Position numbers and translations under genes: made by a program
NCBI GenBank assembly: GCA_030386295.1
Contig: JANQAO010000002.1
Coordinates: forward strand, 122,868 to 186,867
Source of the DNA: Candidatus Persebacteraceae bacterium Df01
Lineage (GTDB): Bacteria; Pseudomonadota; Gammaproteobacteria; Tethybacterales; Persebacteraceae
DNA length: 64,000 nt
Reading direction: 5' to 3'
Shown: positions 19,997 through 29,210 of the stretch, piece after piece
Numbering within the stretch: the first letter of the stretch is position 1
Layout: the number at the start of each line of letters is the position of its first letter
The notes under the pieces: generated by a model
Seen by the model: the letters and a program-made list of their open reading frames with translations, nothing else
Told to the model about the DNA's origin: nothing
Database searches by the model: none

Positions 19997-20866
19997 TTAT
20001 GCCTGTCGCAATATCACCAATATCATGGCAACCAAGATAAATAGCGCACCCAGTCCAGCTTGACCAGAGATGTGTTCGCCGTGCAAACCTACTGCAAAAA
20101 CAGCAGCAAAAAACGGTTCCGCCAAAAAAATCATACTAGCTCGCACTGGAGAGGTAAAACGCTGATAATGCGTTTGCACCCAAAAAGAAAATACCGTTGC
20201 TCCCAATGCGGTCAGTAACAGGGCAAAAATAATTTTACTGTCCCACTTAGAAGGCAACAATGTCGGCTCAAACAACAGTGACACCAATAATGACATCGCT
20301 GCCACTGACGCAAATTGCATAAATGCCATGTCAATGCTGGATTGTTCCTTATCCAGCCGCGCCAATAGGAGAATATGTAGACCAATGAAGAGTGAACAGG
20401 CTAGTGTAAGCCAATCACCAAGGTTAATCTGGCGATAATCGGGTGTTGTCATCAACCCCAAACCAACAATTGCCAAACACACCATCGGCCAAACACGCCA
20501 ACCACCACGTCTCAACAAAACCACCCAGACAACATTTAATCCAGTAATAAAGGCGCTATTAGCTGACGAAGTATAAACTAGCCCCCATGTTTGAAAAGCA
20601 AAAGATAAAAAAAGCACCACACCAAGCGCTCCTCCCAGCCGCCATTTTCGCCATAATGGCAACCGACGTGCCAATAACAGCATTACCGCCGCTGCTAAAG
20701 TAAAGCGCAACGCAAGAAAGGCAAAAACGGGCATTACGACCACCGCATCCTTGACCACTGGAAATGTCCAACCCCAAAAAAACGTTGCCGCCAGCAACAT
20801 AATTTCCGCTACTCGCGGTGTAATGTGTTTTTTTGTGGGCACGGATAGCATCAATTTCTGCGGCAA
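19997..20866 (-). CDS. EamA/DMT-family transporter
   Basis: 289 aa with ten hydrophobic helices arranged as two EamA repeats. The first repeat has AEIMLLAATFFWGWTFPVVK and the second has GLHILLLARLDKE and GATVFSFWVQTHYQRFTSPVRASM, then FLAEPFFAAVFAVGL, a classic EamA ending. This family exports metabolites or amino acids across the inner membrane. The substrate is unknown. It is divergent from infC, with a ~66-base shared spacer. It is intact and has core-like composition. Confidence 0.88.
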   Translation of the reverse strand: MPQKLMLSVPTKKHITPRVAEIMLLAATFFWGWTFPVVKDAVVVMPVFAFLALRFTLAAAVMLLLARRLPLWRKWRLGGALGVVLFLSFAFQTWGLVYTSSANSAFITGLNVVWVVLLRRGGWRVWPMVCLAIVGLGLMTTPDYRQINLGDWLTLACSLFIGLHILLLARLDKEQSSIDMAFMQFASVAAMSLLVSLLFEPTLLPSKWDSKIIFALLLTALGATVFSFWVQTHYQRFTSPVRASMIFLAEPFFAAVFAVGLHGEHISGQAGLGALFILVAMILVILRQA

Positions 20867-20932
20867 CGGTTATAATACGTCTCTTTTGTTTTGCGCAAAA
20901 TTTATTTATCATAACACACCCAAGGAGGGCGC

Positions 20933-21478
20933 ATAGAAAACACACCGCGTATTAACGAGGAGATTACAGCTTCTGATGTGCGCCTTATTGGCGCCGACGG
21001 TCAGCAAATCGGCTTGTTGTCGCTCGCGAGTGCACAGCAGCAAGCTACCGAAGCTGGTCTGGATTTAGTACAAATTTCTCCCGGCACATCTCCCGTTGTC
21101 TGCAAGTTGATGGACTACGGCAAGCACAAATATCGGGAAAGCAAAAAGCGGCAAGAAGCACGAGCACGGCAAAAACAAGTGGAAGTAAAAGAAATAAAAT
21201 TTCGTTTATCCACTGGTGAAGCCGATTATGCCGTCAAACTGCGCAATGCCGTGCGTTTTTTGAATGAAGGCAACCGAGTCAAAGCCGTAATCGCTTTTCG
21301 CGGACGAGAAATCGTTAAGCAAAGCTTGGGTCGAGAAAGACTAGAAACTTTGCGCCACGATTTAGAAAGCATTGCCGATGTGGAACGCGCACCGGTTATG
21401 GAGGGTCGCCGTATGCAAATGTTTTTTATGAAAAAGAACGAAAAAAGGAAATCCAATGCCAAAAATGAAAACCAATAA
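20933..21478 (+). CDS. infC: Translation initiation factor IF-3 (apparent AUA start)
   Basis: 181 aa if started at ATA 20933, matching the usual ~180 aa. The family N-terminus [19 protein letters not shown] lies upstream of the first GTG (20978), so the start must be further 5'. A full AAGGAGG Shine-Dalgarno at 20922-20928 sits 4 bases before the ATA, and an in-frame TAA lies a few codons further upstream. IF-3 genes commonly use rare start codons (AUU in E. coli) as the basis of autoregulation, since IF-3 rejects non-canonical starts. Domain order is normal: N-domain, Lys-rich linker with [14 protein letters not shown], then a C-domain ending [12 protein letters not shown]. Confidence 0.92.
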   Translation: MENTPRINEEITASDVRLIGADGQQIGLLSLASAQQQATEAGLDLVQISPGTSPVVCKLMDYGKHKYRESKKRQEARARQKQVEVKEIKFRLSTGEADYAVKLRNAVRFLNEGNRVKAVIAFRGREIVKQSLGRERLETLRHDLESIADVERAPVMEGRRMQMFFMKKNEKRKSNAKNENQ

Positions 21479-21656
21479 AAGCGTCGCCAAACGATTTAGC
21501 CGCACCGGAAGCGGAAAAATAACCCACGCACGCGCCTATCGCCGCCATATACTGACCAAAAAATCTGCTGACCAAAAGCGCCGCTTGCGGCGTGATCCGG
21601 CAGTTGTTGTCGGTGCCGACGCCAAGCGTATTTTGCGCATGGCACCCTACCTGTAA
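21456..21656 (+). CDS. rpmI: 50S ribosomal protein L35
   Basis: 66 aa, typical length. It begins [20 protein letters not shown] and contains [17 protein letters not shown], the L35 signature. The start lies 23 bases inside the 3' end of infC, with an AAGGAAA ribosome site, indicating translational coupling in the infC-rpmI-rplT operon. A 5'-most L35 start of MPKMK is the family norm. Confidence 0.96.
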   Translation: MPKMKTNKSVAKRFSRTGSGKITHARAYRRHILTKKSADQKRRLRRDPAVVVGADAKRILRMAPYL

Positions 21657-21679
21657 TTTTTTTCTAACGGAAAATTGCC

Positions 21680-22033
21680 ATGCCCAGAGTAAAACGCGGG
21701 GTTACCGCCCGCCAACGTCATAAAAAAGTACTTGCCGCCGCCAAAGGCTTTCGCGGCCGGAGAAAAAATGTGTATCGCGTTGCCAAACAAGCGGTCATGC
21801 GTGCCGGTCAATTTGCCTACCGTGACCGGCGATGCAAAAAGCGTGACTTTCGCAGTTTGTGGATTGTGCGCGTCAATGCCGCTGCCCGCGCTAAAGGCAT
21901 GACCTATTCGCAGTTCATGGGCGGACTACGTCGTGCCGGCGTTACAATCAACCGCAAAATGCTGGCAGATATTGCTTTTGACAACGCTCCCGCGTTTGAA
22001 GAACTGGCGCTTTTAGCGCAAAAACATGCCTGA
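21680..22033 (+). CDS. rplT: 50S ribosomal protein L20
   Basis: 117 aa. Family blocks: [59 protein letters not shown] and [14 protein letters not shown]20 is an assembly protein and the known translational repressor of rpmI-rplT in enterobacteria. Whether that holds here is not visible. It overlaps the start of pheS by 8 bases. Confidence 0.97.
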   Translation: MPRVKRGVTARQRHKKVLAAAKGFRGRRKNVYRVAKQAVMRAGQFAYRDRRCKKRDFRSLWIVRVNAAARAKGMTYSQFMGGLRRAGVTINRKMLADIAFDNAPAFEELALLAQKHA

Positions 22034-23042
22034 ATCTGGCGGCACTTGTCTGCCTTCAGAAAACACTATTTTGCAGGATGCAACAACGCGGTTTGTTGGC
22101 GCCGCTGACAATCATGCGCTGGATGAAGCAAAAGCTTTTTTTCTCGGCAAAAACGGACAATTGCAAACCTTATTACGTGGTTTGCCCTCTTTACCTGCCA
22201 AAGAACGCCCCGCCGTCGGCAAACAATTAAATGCCTTGCGCGAAAAAATTGAGCAACTGTATCAAGAAGGACGCGATCGTTTACGAAAAGAAAAAATGCA
22301 GCGTACATTGTCGCAAAAGATAGATGTCACCCTGCCCGGTCGTCAGATTGAAAGTGGTGGACTACATCCGCTGTCGCTGGCAACTGAACGGGCTGAAAAT
22401 ATTTTTTCATCCATCGGTTTTGGGATAGCCGATGGACCAGAAATTGAAACCGATTATTACAATTTCACAGCATTAAATCATCCGCCTGACCATCCGGCGC
22501 GCTCCATGCACGACACCTTTTATACCAGTGACGGTCGCCTGTTGCGCACTCACACTTCGCCGGTGCAAATTCGCCACATGTTATCGCACAGCGCGCCGCC
22601 AATACGCGCCATTGCACCAGGGCGTGTATACCGTTGCGATCACGACGCCACGCACTCACCGATGTTTCATCAAATTGAAGGCATTTGGATTGATGACACG
22701 GTAACATTTACCGGACTTAAAGGTGTGTTGGGTGCATTTTTTCGCGCTTTTTTTGATGATGATGACATCGCATTGCGTTTCCGCCCCTCTTATTTTCCGT
22801 TCACCGAACCGTCGGCAGAATGTGATATCCGGCGGAGCGATGGAGATTGGCTAGAAGTTGCCGGCTGTGGAATGATTCATCCCAACGTGCTTGTGCACGG
22901 CGGCGTCGACAACACTCAATATCGCGGTTTTGCTTTCGGCGTTGGCGTGGAGCGACTGGCCATGTTACTCTATGGCGTAACTGATATTCGGCAGTTTTAC
23001 GAAAACGACTTGCGCTTCCTAAAACAATTCGCCAGCGAATGA
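22026..23042 (+). CDS. pheS: Phenylalanyl-tRNA synthetase alpha chain
   Basis: 338 aa class II synthetase catalytic subunit. An N-terminal coiled-coil arm (residues ~30-90) is followed by motif 2 ([17 protein letters not shown]) and motif 3 ([15 protein letters not shown]). The Phe pocket segment [14 protein letters not shown] is intact. It charges tRNA-Phe together with PheT, whose ATG overlaps its stop by 4 bases. The initial 10 residues are variable, and a slightly later start cannot be excluded. Confidence 0.95.
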   Translation: MPESGGTCLPSENTILQDATTRFVGAADNHALDEAKAFFLGKNGQLQTLLRGLPSLPAKERPAVGKQLNALREKIEQLYQEGRDRLRKEKMQRTLSQKIDVTLPGRQIESGGLHPLSLATERAENIFSSIGFGIADGPEIETDYYNFTALNHPPDHPARSMHDTFYTSDGRLLRTHTSPVQIRHMLSHSAPPIRAIAPGRVYRCDHDATHSPMFHQIEGIWIDDTVTFTGLKGVLGAFFRAFFDDDDIALRFRPSYFPFTEPSAECDIRRSDGDWLEVAGCGMIHPNVLVHGGVDNTQYRGFAFGVGVERLAMLLYGVTDIRQFYENDLRFLKQFASE

Positions 23043-25429
23043 AAATTTCGCGCCATTGGCTACAAACATTTTGCACCGGTCCGTTACCCGCAAATGCAGA
23101 ACTCGCCGCATGCCTGACTAATCGCGGTTTTGAAGTAGATTTATATGAACCGGCAGCTATTGCTGACGGCTTGTACGCCGGACGGATTTTAGAAATTGCA
23201 CCGCACCCCAACGCTGATAACCTCAATTGTTGTAAAGTGGACGTAGGAGATTCTAAACCACTGGATATTGTTTGTGGTGCGCCTAATGTGGCAACAGAAG
23301 TTGTGGTGGTAGTCGCCAAACCAGGAGCACGTATTGGTAATACCATCCTGCAAAAACGCGATGTGCGCGGCGTAGAATCAAACGGCATGCTTTGTTCCGC
23401 TAAGGAGCTGGGAGTAGGCATTGACGGCGATGGAATTTTATTATTAGATTCTGAAGAAATTGCCGTAGGCGAATTATTGAACGAATATTTACATTTGTCC
23501 GACACTATTTTTGATATCAGTATTACACCTAACCGCGGTGATTGTCTGAGTCATCTAGGTATGGTGCGAGAAGTCGTCGCTGTTGCCAATTTGCCACCAC
23601 CTACGATAGACAATCCACATCATGCTGATATAGACGACACCGTTGCTGTGCGCATTGATGGTGGTGCTTCTGAAGCTTGCCCATATTACGGTTGTATTGT
23701 CATCCGCAATGTAGATGCGCGCCGACCATCACCGTGGTGGCTGCGCACTTTGCTAGAACGTTGCGGTTTACGCAGCATCAGTGCTGCCGTGGATGTTACT
23801 AACTACGTAATGTTGGCGCTAGGGCAGCCATTGCATGCTTTTGATTTGGACAAAATTGCCAACAGCATTCGGGTACGTTTTGCCGACGACGACGAAAAAT
23901 TAACTTTGCTGGACGGCACCAAAGCGTGCTGCAATACCGACACATTGCTTGTCGCTGATGAGCAGCAAGGACTAGCGCTTGGCGGCATTATGGGCGGCAT
24001 GTCGTCCATGGTGAGCGACACTACCACCAATATTTTGCTAGAAGGCGCCTTTTTTTCTCCACAAGTAGTACGTGGTAGAACACGACAATACGGAATTAAT
24101 TCTGAAGCCGCATTTCGTTTTGAACGCGGTGTAGACAGACATATAGCACCGCAAGGACTGGCACTCGGCGCCCGCCTCATTAAACAAATATGCGGAGGTC
24201 AAGCCGGTCCGTTACAGTCATCCGGTGCTGGCAGCACGCTTGTTTCCAATATCGTCGTTAGTGGCGCACATATCCGCAGCCTCATTGGTGTTCCCGACAT
24301 CGACACCACCACTGCCGCTGATTATTTATCGGCACTATCCATTCCCGTTAACGTTAACGGCGATATCCTGACCGTGTCTCCACCCTCATGGCGGTTTGAT
24401 TTAGAACGTGACGTTGATGTAGTGGAAGAAGTGGCTCGTTCATGGGGATATGACAAGTTACCCGAAACCACGTCCACCGGCAACAGCAAAATGTTGCCAC
24501 AACCGCCGCAGCCTTATACATCAACAAAAATGCGGCGACGGTTAGCATCACTGGGTTTTTCGGAAGCCATAACTTATGCCTTCGTACCACTACACTGGGA
24601 AAAATTATTAGGACAAGCCACTCCGGTGCAATTACAAAATCCAATTAGCGAGGACATGTCTGTTATGCGCACTACTTTGCTTGGTGGGTTGCTAGACCGA
24701 GCATTGTTTAATCAACGACGACAACGAGAACGATTGCGATTATTTGAAATTGGGCGCTGTTTTTTTAGTAATGAAAATGATGACTGGACACACCAACAAC
24801 CACTCATGTTGGCTGGTGTTGTTGTCGGTAATATGCAGGCACCGCAGTGGGCAGAAAAAGCACGTGCCGCCGATTTTTTTGATATTAAAGGTTGGCTGGA
24901 ATTTTTACTGCGTGACTGCCCTGGCGTGCGTTTTGAAGCTGACCGCACACACACCACATTACATCCGTACCAAGCGGTACGCATTACTGCCGATATAAAC
25001 GACACAACGGTAGTTATTGGCACTGCAGGTGTGCTGCATCCAGCTATCACAGCAGAACTAGGATTTACCGAAGCACCGCTGGTTTTTGAGCTAAGTTTGC
25101 AGGCACTGAACAATATCCGCCAGCTACCGCAAGCCGTTGCAGTATCGCCGTTACCACTGGTTCGGCGTGATTTGTCAGTAACGGCAGCAGCCAATTTGAC
25201 GGCAGCACAACTACTGGAATGCATCCACAAAGAAGCAACAAAATTGCCAATCATAAACATTTCCTTGTTTGACTGCTATGAGAGTGATAACATAAAAAAA
25301 TGTTACGGAGTAAGGCTTCATATGCAGGGCACAAACGCCAATTTAACCGACAATGATATTAACTTGGCATTGGAGAAAGTAGTGAACGCACTAGAAAAAA
25401 CCGGTTTTTCCTTACGGCAGGAAGGATGA
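23039..25429 (+). CDS. pheT: Phenylalanyl-tRNA synthetase beta chain
   Basis: 796 aa, normal length. Domain order: EMAP/tRNA-binding domain (IAPHPNADNLNCCKVDVG, residues ~55-72), B3/B4 editing domain, B5 domain (LERDVDVVEEVARSWGYDKLP), the catalytic-like core, and a C-terminal anticodon-binding ferredoxin fold (VSPLPLVRRDLSVTAA). It structures the alpha2beta2 enzyme and edits Tyr-tRNA-Phe. Its stop overlaps the ihfA start, so pheST-ihfA is one transcriptional unit, as in most Gamma- and Betaproteobacteria. Confidence 0.96.
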   Translation: MKISRHWLQTFCTGPLPANAELAACLTNRGFEVDLYEPAAIADGLYAGRILEIAPHPNADNLNCCKVDVGDSKPLDIVCGAPNVATEVVVVVAKPGARIGNTILQKRDVRGVESNGMLCSAKELGVGIDGDGILLLDSEEIAVGELLNEYLHLSDTIFDISITPNRGDCLSHLGMVREVVAVANLPPPTIDNPHHADIDDTVAVRIDGGASEACPYYGCIVIRNVDARRPSPWWLRTLLERCGLRSISAAVDVTNYVMLALGQPLHAFDLDKIANSIRVRFADDDEKLTLLDGTKACCNTDTLLVADEQQGLALGGIMGGMSSMVSDTTTNILLEGAFFSPQVVRGRTRQYGINSEAAFRFERGVDRHIAPQGLALGARLIKQICGGQAGPLQSSGAGSTLVSNIVVSGAHIRSLIGVPDIDTTTAADYLSALSIPVNVNGDILTVSPPSWRFDLERDVDVVEEVARSWGYDKLPETTSTGNSKMLPQPPQPYTSTKMRRRLASLGFSEAITYAFVPLHWEKLLGQATPVQLQNPISEDMSVMRTTLLGGLLDRALFNQRRQRERLRLFEIGRCFFSNENDDWTHQQPLMLAGVVVGNMQAPQWAEKARAADFFDIKGWLEFLLRDCPGVRFEADRTHTTLHPYQAVRITADINDTTVVIGTAGVLHPAITAELGFTEAPLVFELSLQALNNIRQLPQAVAVSPLPLVRRDLSVTAAANLTAAQLLECIHKEATKLPIINISLFDCYESDNIKKCYGVRLHMQGTNANLTDNDINLALEKVVNALEKTGFSLRQEG

Positions 25430-25743
25430 TGAAAGAAAAGCCCAATCTAATTCGCAACGATATTGCGCAAGAATTACAGAACGACGTAGGCTCTTTTATT
25501 GAGGCGCGGCGATTTACCGATGTTTTTTTTGACGTTCTCGGCGAAGAAATTACCCAAAAAGATGAATTTAAAATTCATGGTTTTGGTGTCTTTCGCTGTA
25601 TACAAAAAAAATCCCGCATCGGACGCAATCCAAAGACACTTGAAGAAGCCGAGATTAAACCGCGGCGTGTGGTGAGTTTTATCGCCGGTGGCACTGTCAA
25701 ATCAAAAATTATTTCGGGGCGGCGTGAAAAAACTGGAAATTAA
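25426..25743 (+). CDS. ihfA: Integration host factor alpha subunit
   Basis: 105 aa HU/IHF fold. The beta-arm contains KIHGFGVFRCIQKKSRIGRNPKT, where the GRNPKT tip holds the Pro that kinks DNA. It ends RRVVSFIAGGTVKSKI. Position after pheT identifies it as the alpha subunit. IHF bends DNA in recombination, replication and transcription. The first ATG overlaps the pheT stop and a second ATG follows immediately, so the start is ambiguous by one residue. Confidence 0.92.
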   Translation: MMKEKPNLIRNDIAQELQNDVGSFIEARRFTDVFFDVLGEEITQKDEFKIHGFGVFRCIQKKSRIGRNPKTLEEAEIKPRRVVSFIAGGTVKSKIISGRREKTGN

Positions 25744-26053
25744 CAAACAAAAATTCCCTGCCGTTCCTGACCGCCGTTATTTCACAATCGGTGAGGCGGC
25801 TAAGCTGGCTTGCAGCAAGCCACACACGTTGCGTTACTGGGAGCGCGAAGCACCGGTGCTGGACAATGTAGAACGCCGCGGCAACCGGCGTTATTACACT
25901 CGCGACAATGTGCTGAGGCTACAACGCGTAAATTACCTGCTGGCCGAAGGAAACACACTAGCCGGAGTAAACCGCGCATTGCAGCAAACACCTTCCAAGC
26001 AATCGCTAGCATGGCTACGAGATGAGTTGCGAGAAGTGATTTCTATTTTATGA
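25724..26053 (+). CDS. MerR-family regulator downstream of ihfA
   Basis: 109 aa from GTG 25724; an ATG at 25688 would add 12 residues overlapping ihfA. The MerR winged helix-turn-helix is clear: [28 protein letters not shown], then [23 protein letters not shown], with a short C-terminal helix and no metal-binding Cys cluster. This MerR-like gene is conserved after ihfA across many Proteobacteria, and its regulon is not established. The tRNA-Pro gene begins 6 bases after its stop. Confidence 0.85.
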   Translation: MKKLEINKQKFPAVPDRRYFTIGEAAKLACSKPHTLRYWEREAPVLDNVERRGNRRYYTRDNVLRLQRVNYLLAEGNTLAGVNRALQQTPSKQSLAWLRDELREVISIL

Positions 26054-26058
26054 ACAGT

Positions 26059-26135
<77 letters not shown>

Positions 26136-26144
26136 TTATTAATA

Positions 26145-26891
26145 ATGCATATTTTAATCACCAATGACGACGGTTTTGACGCCATAGGTATTCGCTATCT
26201 CATTAACTCAGTTTGTGATTTAGGTGATATTACTGTTGTTGCGCCAGAAAAAAATCACAGTGGAGCCTCATCGGCACTCACTCTCATTGGTGAAATTACA
26301 GTACGACGAGTTGCGGACAATCGTTTTCGCGTTGGTGGCACGCCCACTGACTGTGTGCATTTGGCACTAACTGGCAACTTTCTACTTTCTAAACCGGACT
26401 TAATCGTTTCCGGAATAAACAACGGCGCTAACTTAGGTGATGACACTATTTATTCGGGGACAGTTGCAGCAACGATTGAAGGGCACCTATTTGACGTCCC
26501 GGGAATGGCATTCTCCATGGCGGGAAAATCAGAGCAACACTATGCTGCAGGCGCCACCGTTGCTCGTCGTTTAGTATCGTTATTTCAACAAAAAGCGTTA
26601 TCCGGCTTGCCGCTGCTCAATGTTAATATCCCTGACGCACCGGAAAACAACATCGCCGATATCATGACCACAAGGCTGGGGCGGCGGCATGCCGCCGAGC
26701 CATCGATATTGCTAAACAGGGACGAACATACAATGCTTTATACTATTGGCGAAGCTGGCAAAGCCCGCGATAACAGCATCGGAACCGATTTTCACGCTAT
26801 TGAAAACGGCGCAGTTTCAGTGACGCCACTAATGGTAGATTTAACAGATTCTGCACAACTCGGCAGAGTATGGGAATGGTTACAGTCCTGA
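26145..26891 (+). CDS. surE: 5'/3'-nucleotidase SurE
   Basis: 248 aa from ATG 26145; an open frame extends upstream through the tRNA and is not coding. Metal-binding N-terminus MHILITNDDGFDAIGI, then APEKNHSGASSALT, GTPTDCVHLAL and the NNGANLGDDTIYSGTVAAT block are diagnostic. It dephosphorylates nucleoside monophosphates in stationary-phase survival. It starts only 9 bases after the tRNA and overlaps pcm by 22 bases. Confidence 0.95.
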   Translation: MHILITNDDGFDAIGIRYLINSVCDLGDITVVAPEKNHSGASSALTLIGEITVRRVADNRFRVGGTPTDCVHLALTGNFLLSKPDLIVSGINNGANLGDDTIYSGTVAATIEGHLFDVPGMAFSMAGKSEQHYAAGATVARRLVSLFQQKALSGLPLLNVNIPDAPENNIADIMTTRLGRRHAAEPSILLNRDEHTMLYTIGEAGKARDNSIGTDFHAIENGAVSVTPLMVDLTDSAQLGRVWEWLQS

Positions 26892-27505
26892 CTCCACCCA
26901 CTGGCAGTGTTCTTCGTCACCTAAACGGACGTATTCGTCACCGGCAGGTGTTAGAGGCTTTTGAACGAGTAAATCGTAGCGCGTTTTTAGATTCTTCGTT
27001 GTGGCCTCGCGCCACCGCTGATAGCGCCTTACCTATTGGCTTTTCACAAACTACTTCGCAACCATTAGTCATTGCCCGCATGATAGAAATGATGTTACGC
27101 GGCGGTAATGCTCAAAATATATTAGAAGTTGGTGCCGGTTGCGGCTATCAGACCGCGCTACTGGCTGAAATTTGCGCCCACGTGACCGCCGTTGAGCGCA
27201 TCGGCACACTTGCACGGCAGACAAACCGACGCCTGCGGGGGATGGGATACAATAACGTCCGTGTTGTACACGCAGATGGTGTTGTCGGTTGCACACAAGC
27301 CGCACCTTATGATGGCATTATCGTTTGTGCTGAACATAAAGCTATTCCCAGCGCGCTGGTTGAGCAGTTATCTGCTGATGCATTACTGGTCATGCCGCTA
27401 GAAGACTCTAGCGTTACCCGTCTGGTAGCGATTAATGCCGAAAGCCGCATTGCCGCCCGCCGCGATACCGTAAATTTTGTGCCTTTGTTAGAAGGAAAAT
27501 GTTAA
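26870..27505 (+). CDS. pcm: Protein-L-isoaspartate O-methyltransferase
   Basis: 211 aa. It has the SAM motif I ILEVGAGCGYQTALLAE near residue 84, the PIMT substrate segment ALPIGFSQTTSQPLVIARM, the post-I acidic AVERI, and ADGVVG with AAPYDGIIVCA. It methylates isoaspartyl residues to start their repair. Start could be ATG 26870 or 26876. The surE-pcm-nlpD order is classical. Confidence 0.93.
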   Translation: MGMVTVLTPPTGSVLRHLNGRIRHRQVLEAFERVNRSAFLDSSLWPRATADSALPIGFSQTTSQPLVIARMIEMMLRGGNAQNILEVGAGCGYQTALLAEICAHVTAVERIGTLARQTNRRLRGMGYNNVRVVHADGVVGCTQAAPYDGIIVCAEHKAIPSALVEQLSADALLVMPLEDSSVTRLVAINAESRIAARRDTVNFVPLLEGKC

Positions 27506-28512
27506 AAAAAATATCTGCCTTTTTGATACTTCTTCCACTTGCAGCTTGTGCACCTTCACAGGTACCTGCGCCAGTATCAACTGTGGATGAAATCAAATCA
27601 AAAAAATTTCTCAGTATCGCACCTGAACAGCCGGAACCGCAAGTTAACCGCCCCGACTTTCACAAAATCAGTAGCGGAGAAACACTGCAAGAAATCGCTT
27701 TTAACTACGGCTTGGATTATCGTGAATTGGCGGTGTGGAATGGTCTTTCCGACCCTAACAAAATATACGCCGGCAATCTGCTACGCCTTTCACCAACTAA
27801 TAATACACCTGTGACCGATGTTGTCACGAGCCAAAAGTCGGCGGGCATTGTCGCTACACCCGAACTCGTCCCCTCCTCACCTACGCCAACAGCTGAACCA
27901 AAGCCGACTCGCCTCACGGTTGGTACGACAACGCCGTCTTCATCACCCGATGGCACTAATGCACCAGTCAAGACATCTCCGCTAGCCAGCAAATATCCTT
28001 ATGACAAAAACACGCTTAATAAGTTACGTACCGCTTGGCAAAATAAACACGCCACGCCCACAAAAACTAAACTTAGTGAAGCCGCAACAGCACCAACTCC
28101 CCAGCCTACGACAGATGGAGCGCCACAGACGGTACGACGACGTTTTGATGTAGACTGGAGTTGGCCATCTAGCGGTGGTATCAGCCAAAAATTCAGTAAT
28201 TCTTCCAAAGGCATTAACATTAACGGAAATAAGGGCGATGCGGTATATGCCAGTGCCGATGGACAAGTCGTATACGTAGGCACCGGCGTTAAAAGCTATG
28301 GGCGTCTCGTTATCTTAAAACATAAAAACGATTATCTAAGTGCCTATGCACACAATGATGAAGTTTTTGTTAAAGAAAGTCAATCGGTAAAGCGTGGTCA
28401 AAAAATCGCTATGTTTGGTGACAGCGGCACTGACCGCGTAATGTTGCACTTAGAAATTCGTAAAGCCGGAAAACCGTTTGATCCATTACAAGTTTTGCCA
28501 GCGAAGCCTTAA
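27499..28512 (+). CDS. nlpD: NlpD-type lipoprotein: LysM plus degenerate M23 (LytM) domain
   Basis: 337 aa. The signal peptide ends in lipobox LAAC (Cys at residue ~17), so it is a predicted outer-membrane lipoprotein. A LysM domain spans residues ~54-95 (HKISSGETLQEIAFNYGLDY), followed by a Pro/Thr-rich linker. The C-terminal LytM domain (residues ~215-335) lacks the M23 zinc ligands: the HxxxD site reads NGNKGD and the HxH site reads LHLEIR. NlpD and EnvC-like proteins are degenerate in this way and activate the cell-division amidases instead of cutting peptidoglycan. rpoS, the usual next gene, is absent here. Confidence 0.88.
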   Translation: MLKKISAFLILLPLAACAPSQVPAPVSTVDEIKSKKFLSIAPEQPEPQVNRPDFHKISSGETLQEIAFNYGLDYRELAVWNGLSDPNKIYAGNLLRLSPTNNTPVTDVVTSQKSAGIVATPELVPSSPTPTAEPKPTRLTVGTTTPSSSPDGTNAPVKTSPLASKYPYDKNTLNKLRTAWQNKHATPTKTKLSEAATAPTPQPTTDGAPQTVRRRFDVDWSWPSSGGISQKFSNSSKGININGNKGDAVYASADGQVVYVGTGVKSYGRLVILKHKNDYLSAYAHNDEVFVKESQSVKRGQKIAMFGDSGTDRVMLHLEIRKAGKPFDPLQVLPAKP

Positions 28513-28606
28513 AACTATTATCGGTGACTTTTTTCAAATGCAAAATAAGACCACCAATTACATTTTTTCACCTGATTAAAATTCTCCCAGCAATATAATT
28601 ATTGGC

Positions 28607-29206
28607 ATGTCCTTTCCGACTATTGTTATCGCCAGTGGAAACACCGGCAAAGTGCGTGAAATTCGTGCTGCCTTACAGCCACTAGCTGCGCGGCTACCTT
28701 GTTTAGCTGATTTAGGACTAAATGGTGCCGAAGAACCGTATGGTACATTTTTTGAAAATGCCCTGGCTAAAGCGCGAGCGGCAGCTGCGGTAAGTGGTGA
28801 AACAGCAGTAGCCGATGATTCGGGCTTGGTAGTAAAAGCTCTAAACGGCGCACCGGGAGTGCATTCAGCGCGTTATGGTGGCGACAAAACCGACGATGCA
28901 ACTAACAATAACAAGCTATTACAAGAGATGGTTGGGAAAAAAGACCGGACAGCATTTTATTATGCGGCGATGGTTTTGGTGCAGACAGCAAACGATCCAG
29001 CACCAATGTTTGCCGAAGGATTTTGGTGCGGTGAAATTATTAATGAATCGCGTGGTGACGGTGGATTTGGCTATGACCCACTGTTTTATGATCCGCGTGT
29101 GGGCAAGACTGGTGCGCAAATGACGCTGGAAGAAAAAGAAGCCGTCAGTCATCGCGGACAGTCGTTACGTGAATTAATGCGACTAATTAAAACTCGCCGC
29201 TTTTAA
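28607..29206 (+). CDS. rdgB: XTP/dITP diphosphatase (RdgB/HAM1)
   Basis: 199 aa, family-standard. ASGNTGKVREIRAAL near the start, AEEPYGTFFENALAKARAAA, the catalytic ADDSGLVVKALNGAPGVHSARY block and GDGGFGYDPLFY are all intact. It removes ITP, dITP and XTP from nucleotide pools. The linked deoxyinosine glycosylase gene at 35.2 kb is dead, so this sanitising enzyme may carry more of the inosine defence here. That is inference. hemW follows 4 bases later, a common pair. Confidence 0.95.
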   Translation: MSFPTIVIASGNTGKVREIRAALQPLAARLPCLADLGLNGAEEPYGTFFENALAKARAAAAVSGETAVADDSGLVVKALNGAPGVHSARYGGDKTDDATNNNKLLQEMVGKKDRTAFYYAAMVLVQTANDPAPMFAEGFWCGEIINESRGDGGFGYDPLFYDPRVGKTGAQMTLEEKEAVSHRGQSLRELMRLIKTRRF

Positions 29207-29210
29207 ATAC

